A stretch of DNA of 44,651 nt, taken from an uncultured Alphaproteobacteria bacterium (GTDB taxonomy: Bacteria > Pseudomonadota > Alphaproteobacteria > Bin95). How positions within the stretch are numbered: the first letter of the stretch is position 1; each line of letters starts with the position of its first letter. The DNA lies in the NCBI GenBank assembly GCA_938083135.1, contig CALLKY010000053.1, forward strand, positions 1-44,651, read 5' to 3'. Of the stretch, positions 7,959-17,661 are shown one piece after another. The position numbers and the translations under genes were made by a program. Below the pieces are notes generated by a model. It saw only the letters and a program-made list of their open reading frames with translations. It searched no databases and was not told the origin of the DNA.

Positions 7959-9184
7959 CTGCGATAGTCCGCGTTGATTTCGAGATAGCCGTGGGTCAGG
8001 TCGCAAGTCCAAACCGTCGCTTTGCCGCGACCAAGGCCGATATCAACTTCGATATCGATTTCCTGGCCTTTCATATGCGCAGCAACGGGCGCTTCGTCAT
8101 AGCCTTCAACCACCATGCCATTGGCCGTGATTTCCGTGCCGCCAATGAGGATGCGCAGCAGGTCCCGCTCCGCCTTCTCACCAGACTTGCCAACCGCCAT
8201 GACGATCCGGCCCCAGTTCGCGTCTTCCCCCGCAATGGCTGTTTTCACCAAAGGCGAATTGGCGATTGAAAGCCCAATGCGTTTGGCCGCACCCGGCGAT
8301 GTCGCACCCGTCACACGGACAGCGATGAACTTGGATGCGCCCTCCCCGTCCCGGACCACCTGTTGGGATAGATCCATGCAGATCGCCAAGAGTGCCCGCT
8401 TAAAGTCCTTGAGAGACGGATCATTGGCGCTTTCAGGTTGGGCATTGCCGGCCTTAGCTGTCGCCGCCAGCAGGACCGTGTCAGATGTGGATGTGTCGCT
8501 ATCTACAGTGATGCAGTTGAAGGTCTTGTCTACGGCCCGCGTCAGCAATGTCTGCAGGACCGGCTGCGGAATATCAGCGTCCGTGCATATGTAACCCAGC
8601 ATCGTCGCCATATCAGGCGCGATCATGCCAGAACCTTTGACAATACCGTTCAGGCGCACGTCTACGCCGCCGATCTTCGTCGTTTCCGTCGCGACTTTGG
8701 CGAACGTGTCCGTTGTCATGATCGCAGCGGCTGCTTTTTCCCATCCGCCAGGCTGCAGCTTAGGTCCAAGCGCGCGCACGCTGTTTGGTATGGCATCCTG
8801 GGGCACCGGTTCCCCAATAACACCCGTTGATGACACATAGACCGCCAACGGGCTGCAACCGAACACGTCTGCAGCCGTCTTGATCGTTTCCTGCACAACA
8901 ACATCGCCAGCGCGGCCAGTGAATGCATTGGCGTTGCCGGAATTGACCACAAGCGCGCGGGCATCCCCGCCAGCCGCCAGGGCATCAACGCAGTGTTCGA
9001 CCGGTGCCGAACGGGTTTTAGACTTGGTGACGACGCCGGCCATGACGGAGCCAGGGTCAAATGCCATAACCATTACGTCATCGCGGCCTTTGTAGCGGAC
9101 GCCGCTATTCATTGTGCCGATTTGCACGCCGGCCAACGGCGGAAGGTTGGGCACCGATTCGGGTGCCAGAGGAGACCGTTGCAT
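7955..9184 (-). CDS. argJ: Bifunctional glutamate N-acetyltransferase / amino-acid acetyltransferase (ArgJ)
   Basis: ArgJ moves the acetyl group from N-acetylornithine to glutamate in the cyclic arginine pathway; bifunctional forms also use acetyl-CoA. The 409-aa protein has the self-cleavage motif MATMLGY, in which Thr194 becomes the N-terminal nucleophile of the beta chain, preceded by the conserved KGSGMIAPD. Near the N terminus MNSGVRYKGRDD and SVMAGVVTKSKTRSAPV are family blocks, and NSGNANAFTG is at 81-90. It starts two bases downstream of the isomerase stop, and its own stop overlaps the mutT start, so the three genes are probably one transcript. Confidence 0.96.
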   Translation of the reverse strand: MQRSPLAPESVPNLPPLAGVQIGTMNSGVRYKGRDDVMVMAFDPGSVMAGVVTKSKTRSAPVEHCVDALAAGGDARALVVNSGNANAFTGRAGDVVVQETIKTAADVFGCSPLAVYVSSTGVIGEPVPQDAIPNSVRALGPKLQPGGWEKAAAAIMTTDTFAKVATETTKIGGVDVRLNGIVKGSGMIAPDMATMLGYICTDADIPQPVLQTLLTRAVDKTFNCITVDSDTSTSDTVLLAATAKAGNAQPESANDPSLKDFKRALLAICMDLSQQVVRDGEGASKFIAVRVTGATSPGAAKRIGLSIANSPLVKTAIAGEDANWGRIVMAVGKSGEKAERDLLRILIGGTEITANGMVVEGYDEAPVAAHMKGQEIDIEVDIGLGRGKATVWTCDLTHGYLEINADYRS

Positions 9185-9186
9185 TA

Positions 9187-10104
9187 TTATTTCTTACCTT
9201 GATCCGCCGGGATCTGATCTGCCGGCACCCGTTTCAATTCGATCGGCGAGCCATCGGGGGTAAACCGCTGGATCGTCGCATCTTCCCTAAGCTTCGTCAG
9301 CGCCGCGATCATGGCTTCCGTGCGGGCTTCTTCGGCAAGCTTCGGCGCGGCCTCATAGAAGGGCGGCGGCGGCACTTGCTTCGTTTCCATGACCTTGATC
9401 ACGTGAAAGCCGAACTGTGTTTTCACCGGCGTCTTGGTATGCTCACCGGCTTCCAATGCGAATGCTGCTTTGGAGAATGACGGCACCATTTGGCCTTCAC
9501 CAAAGAAGCCCAGGTCGCCCCCCTTAGGGCCTGATGGGCCAACAGAATGCTCTTTCGCTAGGGCTACAAAGTCGCCGCCAAGGCCCAGAAGCTCAATGAT
9601 TTCCTTTGCAAGCTCTTCTGTTTTAACGAGAATATGGCTGGCTTTCACCTGCTTAATGCCGTCCTTACCCAGTGCTTCATATCGGCGGCGAAGGGCCACT
9701 TCGGACATCGCCTCCTCGCCGATTTTCTGCATGTAAGCATCTGCCAGCACAGCGTCTTGCGCTGCTTTCAGCCGTGTTTTCACGGCTGGCGTGTCAAGCA
9801 ATCCAGCATCTTTACCGGCACGGGCGGCGAGATCTTGGTCAATGACCCGATCCATAATGGTGATGTAGAATGTCTGTGGGTCCAGCTGGCCAAGGTCTTT
9901 GCCAAAGGCTTGGAGCGCGTCTTGCAGGCGGCTCAAACGGATCGGCTCGCCGTTCACAATCGCGACAATCTGATCATCTTCACTCGGCATAGCCGCAGCC
10001 GCTGGAGCAGGTTCTGTTTTCGGCTTCGATGTATCTTGGGCCAATGCAGGCGCTGTGTTCAGCGCCAGGATCGCAGAAAGCGCCAGGCCAGTAATCATCC
10101 GCAT
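9187..10104 (-). CDS. Exported parvulin-type peptidyl-prolyl cis-trans isomerase
   Basis: The 305-aa product begins with a signal peptide MRMITGLALSAILALNTAPA, with cleavage expected after ALA near residue 22. A Pro/Ala linker follows, then a SurA/PrsA-like helical N domain (about 45-150) and a parvulin (PpiC) domain at about 153-241. The parvulin domain has KASHILVKTEE, GGDLGFFGEGQMVP and TQFGFHVIKV. Such proteins act as periplasmic chaperone-isomerases for outer membrane or secreted proteins. The start at 10104 is supported by AGGAG seven bases upstream; earlier in-frame starts would disrupt the signal peptide. It is divergent from secA, so two parts of the export route share a control region. 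Confidence 0.9.
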   Translation of the reverse strand: MRMITGLALSAILALNTAPALAQDTSKPKTEPAPAAAAMPSEDDQIVAIVNGEPIRLSRLQDALQAFGKDLGQLDPQTFYITIMDRVIDQDLAARAGKDAGLLDTPAVKTRLKAAQDAVLADAYMQKIGEEAMSEVALRRRYEALGKDGIKQVKASHILVKTEELAKEIIELLGLGGDFVALAKEHSVGPSGPKGGDLGFFGEGQMVPSFSKAAFALEAGEHTKTPVKTQFGFHVIKVMETKQVPPPPFYEAAPKLAEEARTEAMIAALTKLREDATIQRFTPDGSPIELKRVPADQIPADQGKK

Positions 10105-10184
10105 ATGCGGTCTCCTCATGCAAAATTGCGCGCCAAGATTAGCACTTCGACGCATTTGGCGAAGGCGTTCCAGCCCGTCATTCG

Positions 10185-10217
10185 TTGACAGGGCCGCACC
10201 TCGCACTTATCTGTCAA
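10185..10217. promoter_or_regulatory. Divergent control region: TTGACAG-N19-CTGTCAA inverted repeat and probable secA promoter
   Basis: TTGACA (10185-10190), a 17-base spacer and TATCTG (10208-10213) make a reasonable plus-strand sigma-70 promoter for secA. The same -35 box is one arm of a perfect 7-bp inverted repeat, TTGACAG 10185-10191 and CTGTCAA 10211-10217. The other arm is a TTGACA for the minus strand, but no good minus-strand -10 follows it. Confidence 0.45.
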
Positions 10218-10286
10218 GGACCGTTGTTATGCTTGCAGCGGCGATTGCGCAACACGCGCCCATTTTATCCAGATATTGAGGCCCAT

Positions 10287-13016
10287 ATGTTCGGCGCCAT
10301 CGTTAAGCGCGTGCTAGGCACTGCGAATGATCGTTACATTAAGTCGCTCCACGCGACCGTAGCAAAAATCAATAACTTAGAGCCCGAGTTTGAGGCTTTA
10401 AGTGATGATGAAGTGCGTGCGCTCACGCCCAAATTCCAGGCGCGCTTAGCCGCTGGTGAAACGACCGACGACCTTTTGCCGGAAGCTTTCGCTGCTGTGC
10501 GGGAAGCCGCGAAGCGCACCCTTGGCCAACGCCACTTCGATGTGCAGCTGATGGGCGGCATTGTTCTGCACACCGGCATGATCGCCGAAATGAAAACCGG
10601 CGAAGGCAAAACCCTGGTCGCCACGCTTGCCGTGTATTTGAATGCACTTGAAGGCAAAGGCGTGCACGTCGTCACCGTGAATGACTATCTGGCCCAGCGC
10701 GATGCTGGCTGGATGAGTGCGGTTTATAATTTCCTTGGCCTCAGCGTTGGCTGCATTTTGGGTGGCCTGTTGGACGACGAGCGGCGCGTACAATACGCCC
10801 AGGATGTCACCTATGGCACCAACAACGAATTCGGCTTCGATTATCTACGCGATAATATGAAGTTCCGCCTGACGGACATGGTCCAGCGCAGCTTCAACTA
10901 CGCCATTGTTGATGAAGTCGATTCGATCCTCATCGACGAAGCGCGGACACCGCTGATTATCTCCGGCGCTGCCGAACAATCCTCAGAGCTGTATCAGAGC
11001 GTGAATGCGGTGATGCAGCACATCCAGCCTGATGATTACGAGAAAGATGAAAAGTCCAAAGCCGTTGGCATGTCTGACTCCGGTTCCGACCGGGTGGAAG
11101 AACTTCTGCGTGAAGCTGGCATTCTGACCGAAGGCGGATTGTACGATATCGCCAATGTGTCGATCGTCCACCACGTCAATCAAGCGCTTCGGGCGCACAC
11201 CCTGTTTGAGCGCGACGTTGATTACATGGTCCGCGACGACAAGGTCGTCATCATTGACGAATTCACCGGTCGCGCCATGGATGGGCGGCGCTTCTCAGAA
11301 GGCCTGCATCAGGCGCTGGAAGCCAAAGAAGGCGTTGAAATTCAGGTTGAGAACCAGACGCTGGCGTCTATCACCTTCCAGAACTATTTCCGGCTCTACC
11401 CAAAACTTGCTGGCATGACCGGCACGGCAATGACGGAAGCGGGTGAGTTTGACGAGATTTACAAGCTGAACGTGGTGGAAATGCCAACGAATGTCAGCGT
11501 CTCCCGCGAAGACTTCGACGATGAAGTTTATCGCTCCATGAAGGAGAAAAACCGCGCCATTGTTGCTGAAATCAAGGAACGGAATGCTAAAAAGCAGCCG
11601 ATCCTTGTCGGCACCGTCTCCATCGATAAATCAGAGTTGCTGTCTGAGGAACTGAAGGCCGCAGGCGTTGAGCACGCGGTTCTAAACGCCCGTTACCATG
11701 AGCAGGAAGCGAAGATCATCGCGCTCGCCGGCAAGCCAGAGGCTGTCACAATCGCCACCAATATGGCTGGTCGCGGTACGGATATTCAGCTTGGCGGCAA
11801 CCGCGACATGATGCTGGCTGACATGCTGTCCGATGTTAACGATGAGGCCGAACGCGCCCGCATCACTGCTGATGTTGAGGCCGAAATCGCCAGCGACAAG
11901 GTCATAGCACTTGAAGCGGGCGGCCTGTTCGTTCTGGCAACAGAACGACATGAAAGCCGGCGAATCGACAATCAGCTTCGCGGTCGCTCAGGCCGACAAG
12001 GGGATCCTGGCGCATCCAAATTCTATATCAGCCTTGATGATGATCTAATGCGCATCTTTGGGTCGGAGCGGATGGACAGCGTGTTGCGCCGTCTTGGTCT
12101 CAAAGAAGATGAGGCCATTGTGCATCCGTGGATCAACCGCGCACTGGAGAAAGCCCAGGGCAAGGTCGAAGCGCGTAACTTCGAAATTCGCAAAAACCTT
12201 CTCCGCTATGACGATGTGATGAATGACCAACGTAAGGTCGTTTATGAGCAGCGCCGCGAGATCATGGACGCGGAAGACGTTCGTGAAACCGTCGAAGACA
12301 TGCGCCGCCAAGTGGCGGAGGATCTCGTCGCCGAACATATTCCAACGAATGCACTGCCAGATCAGTGGGATGTAGACGGCCTGCAAGCCGCACTCGTCGC
12401 CAATCTAGCGCTGGAATACCCAATTGCCGATTGGGCTAAGGAAGAAGGCATCGCTGACGAGGAAATCCTTGAACGCATTCAAGCGGACATGGATCGGCGC
12501 ATGGCAGAGAAAGCGGCCAATTATGGGCCTGAGGTCATGCGGTTCGCGGAGAAAAGCGTCCTGCTGCAATTGTTGGATCAGGTCTGGAAGGATCACTTGC
12601 TGGCGCTTGATCACCTGCGCCAGGGTATTGGCCTCCGCGCCTATGCCCAGCGTGATCCGCTGAATGAATACAAGCAGGAAGCATTCAGCCTGTTTGAAGG
12701 CATGCTCGGCCGCCTCCGTACCGCTGTCAGTGCCACGCTCGTGCACCTACAGGTCGACACACAGGTGCCAGAACCAGGCCCCGCGACTGAAATGGGTGAA
12801 ATGTACGAAGAGCACCCCGACGCCGGCGGCATTGATGACATGGATGCAGCCGACGGCTCACCCCCTCCGACCCGCGCAGAACCCAGGCAATCACGGTTAG
12901 CGTCTGACGCAGCCGTTGACCCGAATGATCCGTCAACCTGGGGCCGGGTGCCGCGTAACAGCAGCTGCCCCTGTGGGTCTGGCAAGAAATTTAAGCACTG
13001 CCACGGTAAGGTTTAA
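10287..13016 (+). CDS. secA: Preprotein translocase ATPase SecA
   Basis: SecA is the ATP-driven motor that pushes unfolded preproteins through SecYEG. The 909-aa length is standard. Walker A GEGKT is at 105-109 (in [13 protein letters not shown]), the DEAD-type Walker B follows in [14 protein letters not shown], and the second motor domain has the [14 protein letters not shown] and [11 protein letters not shown] motifs. The C terminus ends in the zinc/SecB-binding motif [16 protein letters not shown]. The ATG at 10287 matches the family start [11 protein letters not shown] and follows a weak GAGG. A 13-bp stem-loop lies just after the stop. Confidence 0.98.
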   Translation: MFGAIVKRVLGTANDRYIKSLHATVAKINNLEPEFEALSDDEVRALTPKFQARLAAGETTDDLLPEAFAAVREAAKRTLGQRHFDVQLMGGIVLHTGMIAEMKTGEGKTLVATLAVYLNALEGKGVHVVTVNDYLAQRDAGWMSAVYNFLGLSVGCILGGLLDDERRVQYAQDVTYGTNNEFGFDYLRDNMKFRLTDMVQRSFNYAIVDEVDSILIDEARTPLIISGAAEQSSELYQSVNAVMQHIQPDDYEKDEKSKAVGMSDSGSDRVEELLREAGILTEGGLYDIANVSIVHHVNQALRAHTLFERDVDYMVRDDKVVIIDEFTGRAMDGRRFSEGLHQALEAKEGVEIQVENQTLASITFQNYFRLYPKLAGMTGTAMTEAGEFDEIYKLNVVEMPTNVSVSREDFDDEVYRSMKEKNRAIVAEIKERNAKKQPILVGTVSIDKSELLSEELKAAGVEHAVLNARYHEQEAKIIALAGKPEAVTIATNMAGRGTDIQLGGNRDMMLADMLSDVNDEAERARITADVEAEIASDKVIALEAGGLFVLATERHESRRIDNQLRGRSGRQGDPGASKFYISLDDDLMRIFGSERMDSVLRRLGLKEDEAIVHPWINRALEKAQGKVEARNFEIRKNLLRYDDVMNDQRKVVYEQRREIMDAEDVRETVEDMRRQVAEDLVAEHIPTNALPDQWDVDGLQAALVANLALEYPIADWAKEEGIADEEILERIQADMDRRMAEKAANYGPEVMRFAEKSVLLQLLDQVWKDHLLALDHLRQGIGLRAYAQRDPLNEYKQEAFSLFEGMLGRLRTAVSATLVHLQVDTQVPEPGPATEMGEMYEEHPDAGGIDDMDAADGSPPPTRAEPRQSRLASDAAVDPNDPSTWGRVPRNSSCPCGSGKKFKHCHGKV

Positions 13017-13024
13017 CACACTGT

Positions 13025-13061
13025 AGCGAGCCGCAGCCGCTTCAAAGCTGCCGCTCGCTTT
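13025..13061 (+). terminator. secA terminator hairpin
   Basis: AGCGAGCCGCAGC (13025-13037) pairs with GCTGCCGCTCGCT (13047-13059) with a single C-C mismatch and a nine-base loop, followed by a short T run. It begins nine bases after the secA stop. Confidence 0.65.
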
Positions 13062-13072
13062 ACAAGCTATTA

Positions 13073-13117
13073 ATTAGCAGGCTAATACATAGTAACATTA
13101 TTATAAGACACCTTATA
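13073..13117. promoter_or_regulatory. Two inverted repeats upstream of marR (probable autoregulatory operator)
   Basis: ATTAGC-AG-GCTAAT (13073-13086) and TATAAG-ACAC-CTTATA (13102-13117) are both perfect 6-bp inverted repeats. They lie in a distinctly AT-rich stretch within 60 bases of the marR start. MarR-family repressors commonly bind such short AT-rich palindromes overlapping their own promoter. Which of the two is the operator is not known. Confidence 0.5.
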
Positions 13118-13130
13118 GATAGGATGGCGC

Positions 13131-13589
13131 ATGACTGACGCGCTCCCCAATGTTGGCCGACAGGTAGGCCTGCTGGCCCGGCTGTGGAGGACAGAACTGG
13201 ATAATCGGTTGCGCCCCCATGGCCTGTCACAAGCGCGCTGGCTGTTGCTGCTGCATCTCGCCGACAGTGACAGAGGTCTCGCACAGCTAGATCTTGCTGT
13301 GCTGGCAGGTGTCACAGGGCCGACGCTGGTGCGCCAGATCGATCAGCTGGAAACGGCAGGCTTTGTGCAACGCCGTGAAGATGACAACGACAGGCGCGTC
13401 AAACGCGTCACCCTAACAACAGCAGGCCGCGCGAAGCTGGAGGACGTAGACAAAGTCGCCTCTGCACTCCGCGCCGACATGCTCACCGATTCCGATCCGA
13501 AAGAGATAGAGGCCATGATGGCACTTCTGGCGAAACTGACCCGCCGTATCGAGACCCTTTCCTCTGCTGAAGCGAAGGGAGCAGCCTGA
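13131..13589 (+). CDS. MarR family transcriptional regulator
   Basis: The 152-aa winged-helix protein has the MarR layout. An N-terminal dimerisation helix is followed by a helix-turn-helix with LAQLDLAVLAGVTGPTLVRQIDQLE (about 48-72), a wing with REDDNDRRVKRVTLT (the conserved DxRxxxxxLT wing motif), and C-terminal helices. It is translated just ahead of emrA with the stop and next start almost touching, which is the classic emrRAB arrangement. It probably represses the pump and is released by a small aromatic ligand. Paired inverted repeats lie directly upstream. Confidence 0.93.
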   Translation: MTDALPNVGRQVGLLARLWRTELDNRLRPHGLSQARWLLLLHLADSDRGLAQLDLAVLAGVTGPTLVRQIDQLETAGFVQRREDDNDRRVKRVTLTTAGRAKLEDVDKVASALRADMLTDSDPKEIEAMMALLAKLTRRIETLSSAEAKGAA

Positions 13590-13590
13590 T

Positions 13591-14781
13591 ATGTCAACGG
13601 ATAATGATACAAAGCCAGCCGCTGAACCTGCTCCGGCTGAGCAGGCAAGAATAACAACCGAGGCCAGCCCGCCCCCAAATATCCGGCGCAAGCGGGGCGG
13701 CATGCGGTTCATCCGCTATGGCGTAATAGGCTTGGTCGCGATCGCGGCCGTCGTATTCGGTGCGCGTGAAGTCATCAGTCGCATGACCCATGTGTATGAA
13801 TATGACGCCCGCGTTGTCACAGATCACGTGACCATCTCAAGCCGGGTCGATGGTGTTTTGCGCGATCTGAAGGTTGATACAGGTGACAAGGTGACTGCTG
13901 GTGCTGCACTGGCACAAATGGATGATCGTGTTCCGGCCCTTGAGCTGAGAGCGCTTCAAGCGGAATTGGCCGCGCTACAAACCGAACGCAGCCAATATAT
14001 CGCCCGCTCTAGCATGGTCACGCAACAGACAGACAGCCGCTACAAGACGCGCTTGACCAGTATCCGGGCAGAACGCGCAAGGCGCGGCGCACTGGTGGCG
14101 GAACTTCGCCTAGCACGGCAGGAATATAAGCGTTTCAAGAGCCTGTTTGATAAGCGTGTGATCGCCCGTTCACGTCTTGACCGGGCCGAATCAGAAGTGT
14201 CCCGCCTTGCCAGTGATGTTCGCCGGGCAGACGCTGAAATTGCGTCATCCCGTGGCGAAGCGCAGGAAGCACAAGCCGATAAGGCCGAACTGTCTGTGAT
14301 TGAACAGGAAGCCGCACTTGTCGATTTTAAGGAAGCTATGCTCCGCGCCCGCATTGCCCGGCACGAAGCACTGCTGAGCTACCGCACGATCCAAACTCCG
14401 AAGGCAGGCGTGATCGACAGGGTGTTCGTTGAAGAAGGTGAATTCCTGGGCGAAGGCCGGCGCGTGCTGATGCTGCACGATCCAGAAAACACATGGGTCG
14501 AGGCAAACATCAAGGAAACCCAGGTCCGCCGTCTCAAAGTTGGCCAAAGGGTCGCTATTGATGTTGATGCTTATCCAGACGACAAGTTCATCGGGCGCGT
14601 CGCCAAGATCGGCGGGGCTGCAACATCTAGTTTCGCCCTGCTACCAACGCCAAATCCAAGCGGCAACTTCACCAAAGTCACCCAACGCATTCCGGTGAAG
14701 ATCACGTTTGAACAGCGCCCACGCCCATTGGCACCCGGCATGATGGTTGAGGTTGAGATCGATACCCGCGAAGGCGGCTGA
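13591..14781 (+). CDS. emrA: HlyD/EmrA-type periplasmic adaptor (membrane fusion protein)
   Basis: The 396-aa protein has a cytosolic proline-rich N terminus, one membrane helix at about 42-57, a lipoyl half-motif (VTISSRVDGVLRDLKVDTGDKV), a long alpha-helical hairpin (about 115-245) and a second lipoyl half (TIQTPKAGVIDRVFVEEGEF). A beta-barrel with VEANIKETQVRRLKVGQ follows. EmrA links the inner membrane pump EmrB to an outer membrane TolC channel. It begins one base after the marR stop, and emrB starts 14 bases after it, so the three are one operon. A TolC candidate is encoded at 1.4-2.8 kb. Confidence 0.93.
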   Translation: MSTDNDTKPAAEPAPAEQARITTEASPPPNIRRKRGGMRFIRYGVIGLVAIAAVVFGAREVISRMTHVYEYDARVVTDHVTISSRVDGVLRDLKVDTGDKVTAGAALAQMDDRVPALELRALQAELAALQTERSQYIARSSMVTQQTDSRYKTRLTSIRAERARRGALVAELRLARQEYKRFKSLFDKRVIARSRLDRAESEVSRLASDVRRADAEIASSRGEAQEAQADKAELSVIEQEAALVDFKEAMLRARIARHEALLSYRTIQTPKAGVIDRVFVEEGEFLGEGRRVLMLHDPENTWVEANIKETQVRRLKVGQRVAIDVDAYPDDKFIGRVAKIGGAATSSFALLPTPNPSGNFTKVTQRIPVKITFEQRPRPLAPGMMVEVEIDTREGG

Positions 14782-14795
14782 TCCGGCCCTGCCAG

Positions 14796-16343
14796 ATGCA
14801 AGCCAACCTGCCGACTTATGCCCAGTATTCGGAGACCCAGCGCTGGTTGATGACTGGTGCCACGTTGATCGGCATGATCGCCATGGTGCTGTCGTCAACA
14901 AGTGTCACGGTGGCCGTGCCGAATGTGATGGGCGCGTTTGGGGTTGGCCAAGATAAGGCGCAATGGCTTTCCACCGCTTATTTCGCGGCCATGACTGGCG
15001 CGATGCTCCTGACATCATGGCTGCAAAACAGGTTTGGCCAACGCACCGTCTTTCTCGGCACAATGATCGCATTTGCGGCCGGGTCATTCCTGGCGGCAGG
15101 TGCGCCGGATATGACGACGATTATCATCGCTCGCGTCATCCAAGGCTTCAGCGCAGGCCTGATCCAACCCTTCACAATGTCGATCATTTTCACCGTGTTC
15201 CAGCCCGAGCGGCGCGGAACGGCGATGGGCTTGTTTGGGCTCGGTGTGGTGCTGGCACCCGCCCTCGGCCCTGCCATGGGCGGCATTATCGTCGATGAAT
15301 TGGGGTGGCGCGTCGTCTTCCTCCTGCCTTTGCCGCTCACTGCCGTCGCCACACTGGCTGGAGCCGCCTTCCTGCCGAACCGCAGGCCTGGTCCTGCAGG
15401 CAAGTTTGATTGGATCGGCCTGATCCTGCTTTGCCTTTCGCTGGGCCTATTGCTAGACGGCCTAGCAAGCGGTCGCAGATACGGTTGGTCATCAGACAGG
15501 ATAGTATTGGAGCTAACGCTCGGCATCCTGGCGACGCTTGGGTTCATCCTGCGCCAACTCACCATACGCGCGCCGATGCTAGATCTGCGCCTTTACACCA
15601 ATCTACAGTTCGCCTCTGCCGCTGTGGTTGGGCTGATCTTTGGCTTTGGGATGTTCGGGTCAATCTACGCCATCGCTGTATTTATGCAGCAAGTGCAGGG
15701 CTTTTCCGCGACCAAAGCCGGGGTCGCGTTGATCCCCGCCGGCATTCTGATGACCATTATGTTCCCAACCGCAGGCCGCCTTGTGGATAGGTTCCCAGCC
15801 TATGTTTTGATCATGATCGGGCTGGTCTGGTTCTGCGTTGGCTTTGCGCTGATGTCGATTGCGGATGCAAGCACGCCCTATTGGCTGTTTGTCTTCTTCA
15901 CGCTCGTAAACCGTTTTGGCCTATCGCTGATTATCCCATCGCTAAATACCGGCGCGCTTAGATCGCTGCAGCCCGATCAAGTCGGCCAAGGTGCGGGGAT
16001 GGTGAATTTCGTGCGGACGCTTGGGGGTGCGGCTGGGGTCAATCTGATGGTGGTGTTCCTAGAGGGTGCTACGGCGAACCACACGCAGACGATTGTTTCA
16101 AGCCAAACGCCAGACAATAGCGCCTCCCGCGAATTGCTGCGCCAGACGGAGCAATTGATGCGAGACGCAGGCGTATCAGCAACGGATGCAGCGGCAGGCG
16201 CGCTCCAATATCTAGGGCAGACCGTCTATGCCCAAGGGCTGACACAGGGCTTCCAGGACACGTTTATGCTAACGGCATTCATCGCTGCCGCGGCACTCAT
16301 CCCCGCCTACATCATGGGTCGGGATGCCCGCCGCGCGCGCTGA
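14796..16343 (+). CDS. emrB: DHA2 family (14-helix) MFS multidrug transporter, EmrB-like
   Basis: This is an inner membrane proton-driven exporter of 515 aa with about 14 predicted hydrophobic helices. Family motifs include STAYFAAMTGAMLLTSWLQN followed by RFGQRTVFLGT (motif A), VIQGFSAGLIQP (motif B) and the motif C-like GLGVVLAPALGPAMGG. The first helix carries SSTSVTVAVPN where many EmrB proteins have DTTIVNVALP, so the usual acidic residue is absent. It is partnered with the EmrA adaptor upstream. Its stop lies two bases from the stop of the convergent cobB gene, leaving no room for a separate terminator. Confidence 0.92.
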   Translation: MQANLPTYAQYSETQRWLMTGATLIGMIAMVLSSTSVTVAVPNVMGAFGVGQDKAQWLSTAYFAAMTGAMLLTSWLQNRFGQRTVFLGTMIAFAAGSFLAAGAPDMTTIIIARVIQGFSAGLIQPFTMSIIFTVFQPERRGTAMGLFGLGVVLAPALGPAMGGIIVDELGWRVVFLLPLPLTAVATLAGAAFLPNRRPGPAGKFDWIGLILLCLSLGLLLDGLASGRRYGWSSDRIVLELTLGILATLGFILRQLTIRAPMLDLRLYTNLQFASAAVVGLIFGFGMFGSIYAIAVFMQQVQGFSATKAGVALIPAGILMTIMFPTAGRLVDRFPAYVLIMIGLVWFCVGFALMSIADASTPYWLFVFFTLVNRFGLSLIIPSLNTGALRSLQPDQVGQGAGMVNFVRTLGGAAGVNLMVVFLEGATANHTQTIVSSQTPDNSASRELLRQTEQLMRDAGVSATDAAAGALQYLGQTVYAQGLTQGFQDTFMLTAFIAAAALIPAYIMGRDARRAR

Positions 16344-16345
16344 AC

Positions 16346-17650
16346 TTAGTCTGCCTGGTCAATCAGATGCAGGAATGATCCAGCAACCCGCCCCCGAACA
16401 GCGCCGAACGCGCCAAGCGGTTTGCCAGTCGCGTCCTCAGCGGTAGCGAAGGATGGCAAATCTGTTGGGCGCTGTACTTCCTCGGCGTGGTGGTGCTCAT
16501 GGCCACGATACCCGCCGCCCAAAATAGGCGAGGCCTGCGCCATCCATATGCGCCGATAGCCAAGGCGTGCACGGGCGTCCTGCATGGATGTTTCTATCGG
16601 CAACAACCCCGCCATGGCATGCCGCTTGCCTGCCGCATCCGTCAATCCATCACCCAGGACCATATAGCCACCGCACTCGCCGTAGATCAGGGCGGTTTCA
16701 GCTGCATGGCGCAGGCCATTTATAAACTTTGTCGAACGCGCGATGCGTCCAGCATGCAGTTCAGGATATCCGCCAGGAAGATAAACGGCATCAGCCGATG
16801 CCTCCGGCGCTGCGTCCGCAAGCGGTGAGAATGGGAGGATTTCTGCTCCCGCTGCCCGCCAGCCATCAAGCACATGAGGATAGGCAAACCGGAACGCCTC
16901 ATCCTGCGCAACGGCGATGCGCTGGCCGAGCGGCGGGATTGGCGTGTAAGGCCCGGTCGCGTGCGCCGAAACTGGTGCTGCCAGCGCCAGCAAGCCATCC
17001 AGATCAACGGTTCTGGCAAGGCGACCCGCCATAGCCTCAAACGTCTCCGTCAGGCCCTCATGCTCGCCCGCCTGGACGAGCCCGAGATGCCGCGATGGTA
17101 ATTCCACCGCAGAATCCCTCCCGATCCATCCGAGCGGATTGACACCAACTGAACGCGCCGCTGCCGCCAGTAGTTCATAGTGCCCAACATGGCCAATCCG
17201 CGTGAAAAGCACGCCGGCGATAGTGATGTCGTCTCGGTGACGCGCAAAACCCGATATCAGTGCGGCTGCCGATGCCGCCATGCCGCGCCCGTCAACAACC
17301 AGAACGATGGGCACGTTCAGGGCTTGGGCTAAATCCGCTGTCGAGCCTGTGCCATCCCGTGCCCCATCAAACAGCCCCATCACGCCTTCACCGATGATAA
17401 GGCTGGCGGAGCCTGCGATGCTGGTCAGCACAGCCTGCTGCGTTTCGGTGCGCATGCCCCAAGGATCAATATTCGGCGCGGTCCGGCCAGCGCCTGCCGC
17501 AAGGAATCCGGGGTCGATGTAATCTGGCCCGGTTTTAAACCCGGATACCGCAACGCCACGCTGCCGGAAAGCCGCCAGCAGCAGAGCTGCCGCCACGGTT
17601 TTACCAGTGCCAGACGCTGGGGCTGCCAGAATAAATCCGTGTGTGGTCAT
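16346..17650 (-). CDS. cobB: Cobyrinate a,c-diamide synthase
   Basis: CobB/CbiA amidates the a and c side chains of (hydrogeno)cobyrinic acid using glutamine and ATP, an early tailoring step of cobalamin synthesis. The 434-aa protein has an N-terminal dethiobiotin-synthetase-like P-loop (APASGTGKT, 10-18) and FKTGPDYIDPGF. The C-terminal class I glutaminase has LPGGYPELHA (291-300), nucleophile Cys327 in YGECGGYM, and a late RGHEHHHAEE where relatives often have HEFHYA. No other cobalamin genes are in the window. It follows the SCO gene by 11 bases on the same strand, and the combination is unusual. The stop nearly abuts emrB. Confidence 0.93.
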   Translation of the reverse strand: MTTHGFILAAPASGTGKTVAAALLLAAFRQRGVAVSGFKTGPDYIDPGFLAAGAGRTAPNIDPWGMRTETQQAVLTSIAGSASLIIGEGVMGLFDGARDGTGSTADLAQALNVPIVLVVDGRGMAASAAALISGFARHRDDITIAGVLFTRIGHVGHYELLAAAARSVGVNPLGWIGRDSAVELPSRHLGLVQAGEHEGLTETFEAMAGRLARTVDLDGLLALAAPVSAHATGPYTPIPPLGQRIAVAQDEAFRFAYPHVLDGWRAAGAEILPFSPLADAAPEASADAVYLPGGYPELHAGRIARSTKFINGLRHAAETALIYGECGGYMVLGDGLTDAAGKRHAMAGLLPIETSMQDARARLGYRRIWMAQASPILGGGYRGHEHHHAEEVQRPTDLPSFATAEDATGKPLGAFGAVRGRVAGSFLHLIDQAD

Positions 17651-17661
17651 CTGCAGAGACC

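Noticed and set aside
17651-17661. Cobalamin riboswitch before cobB
   Set aside because: Only 11 bases separate cobB from the SCO stop; no room for the element. The 68 bases before hupE also lack B12-box features.
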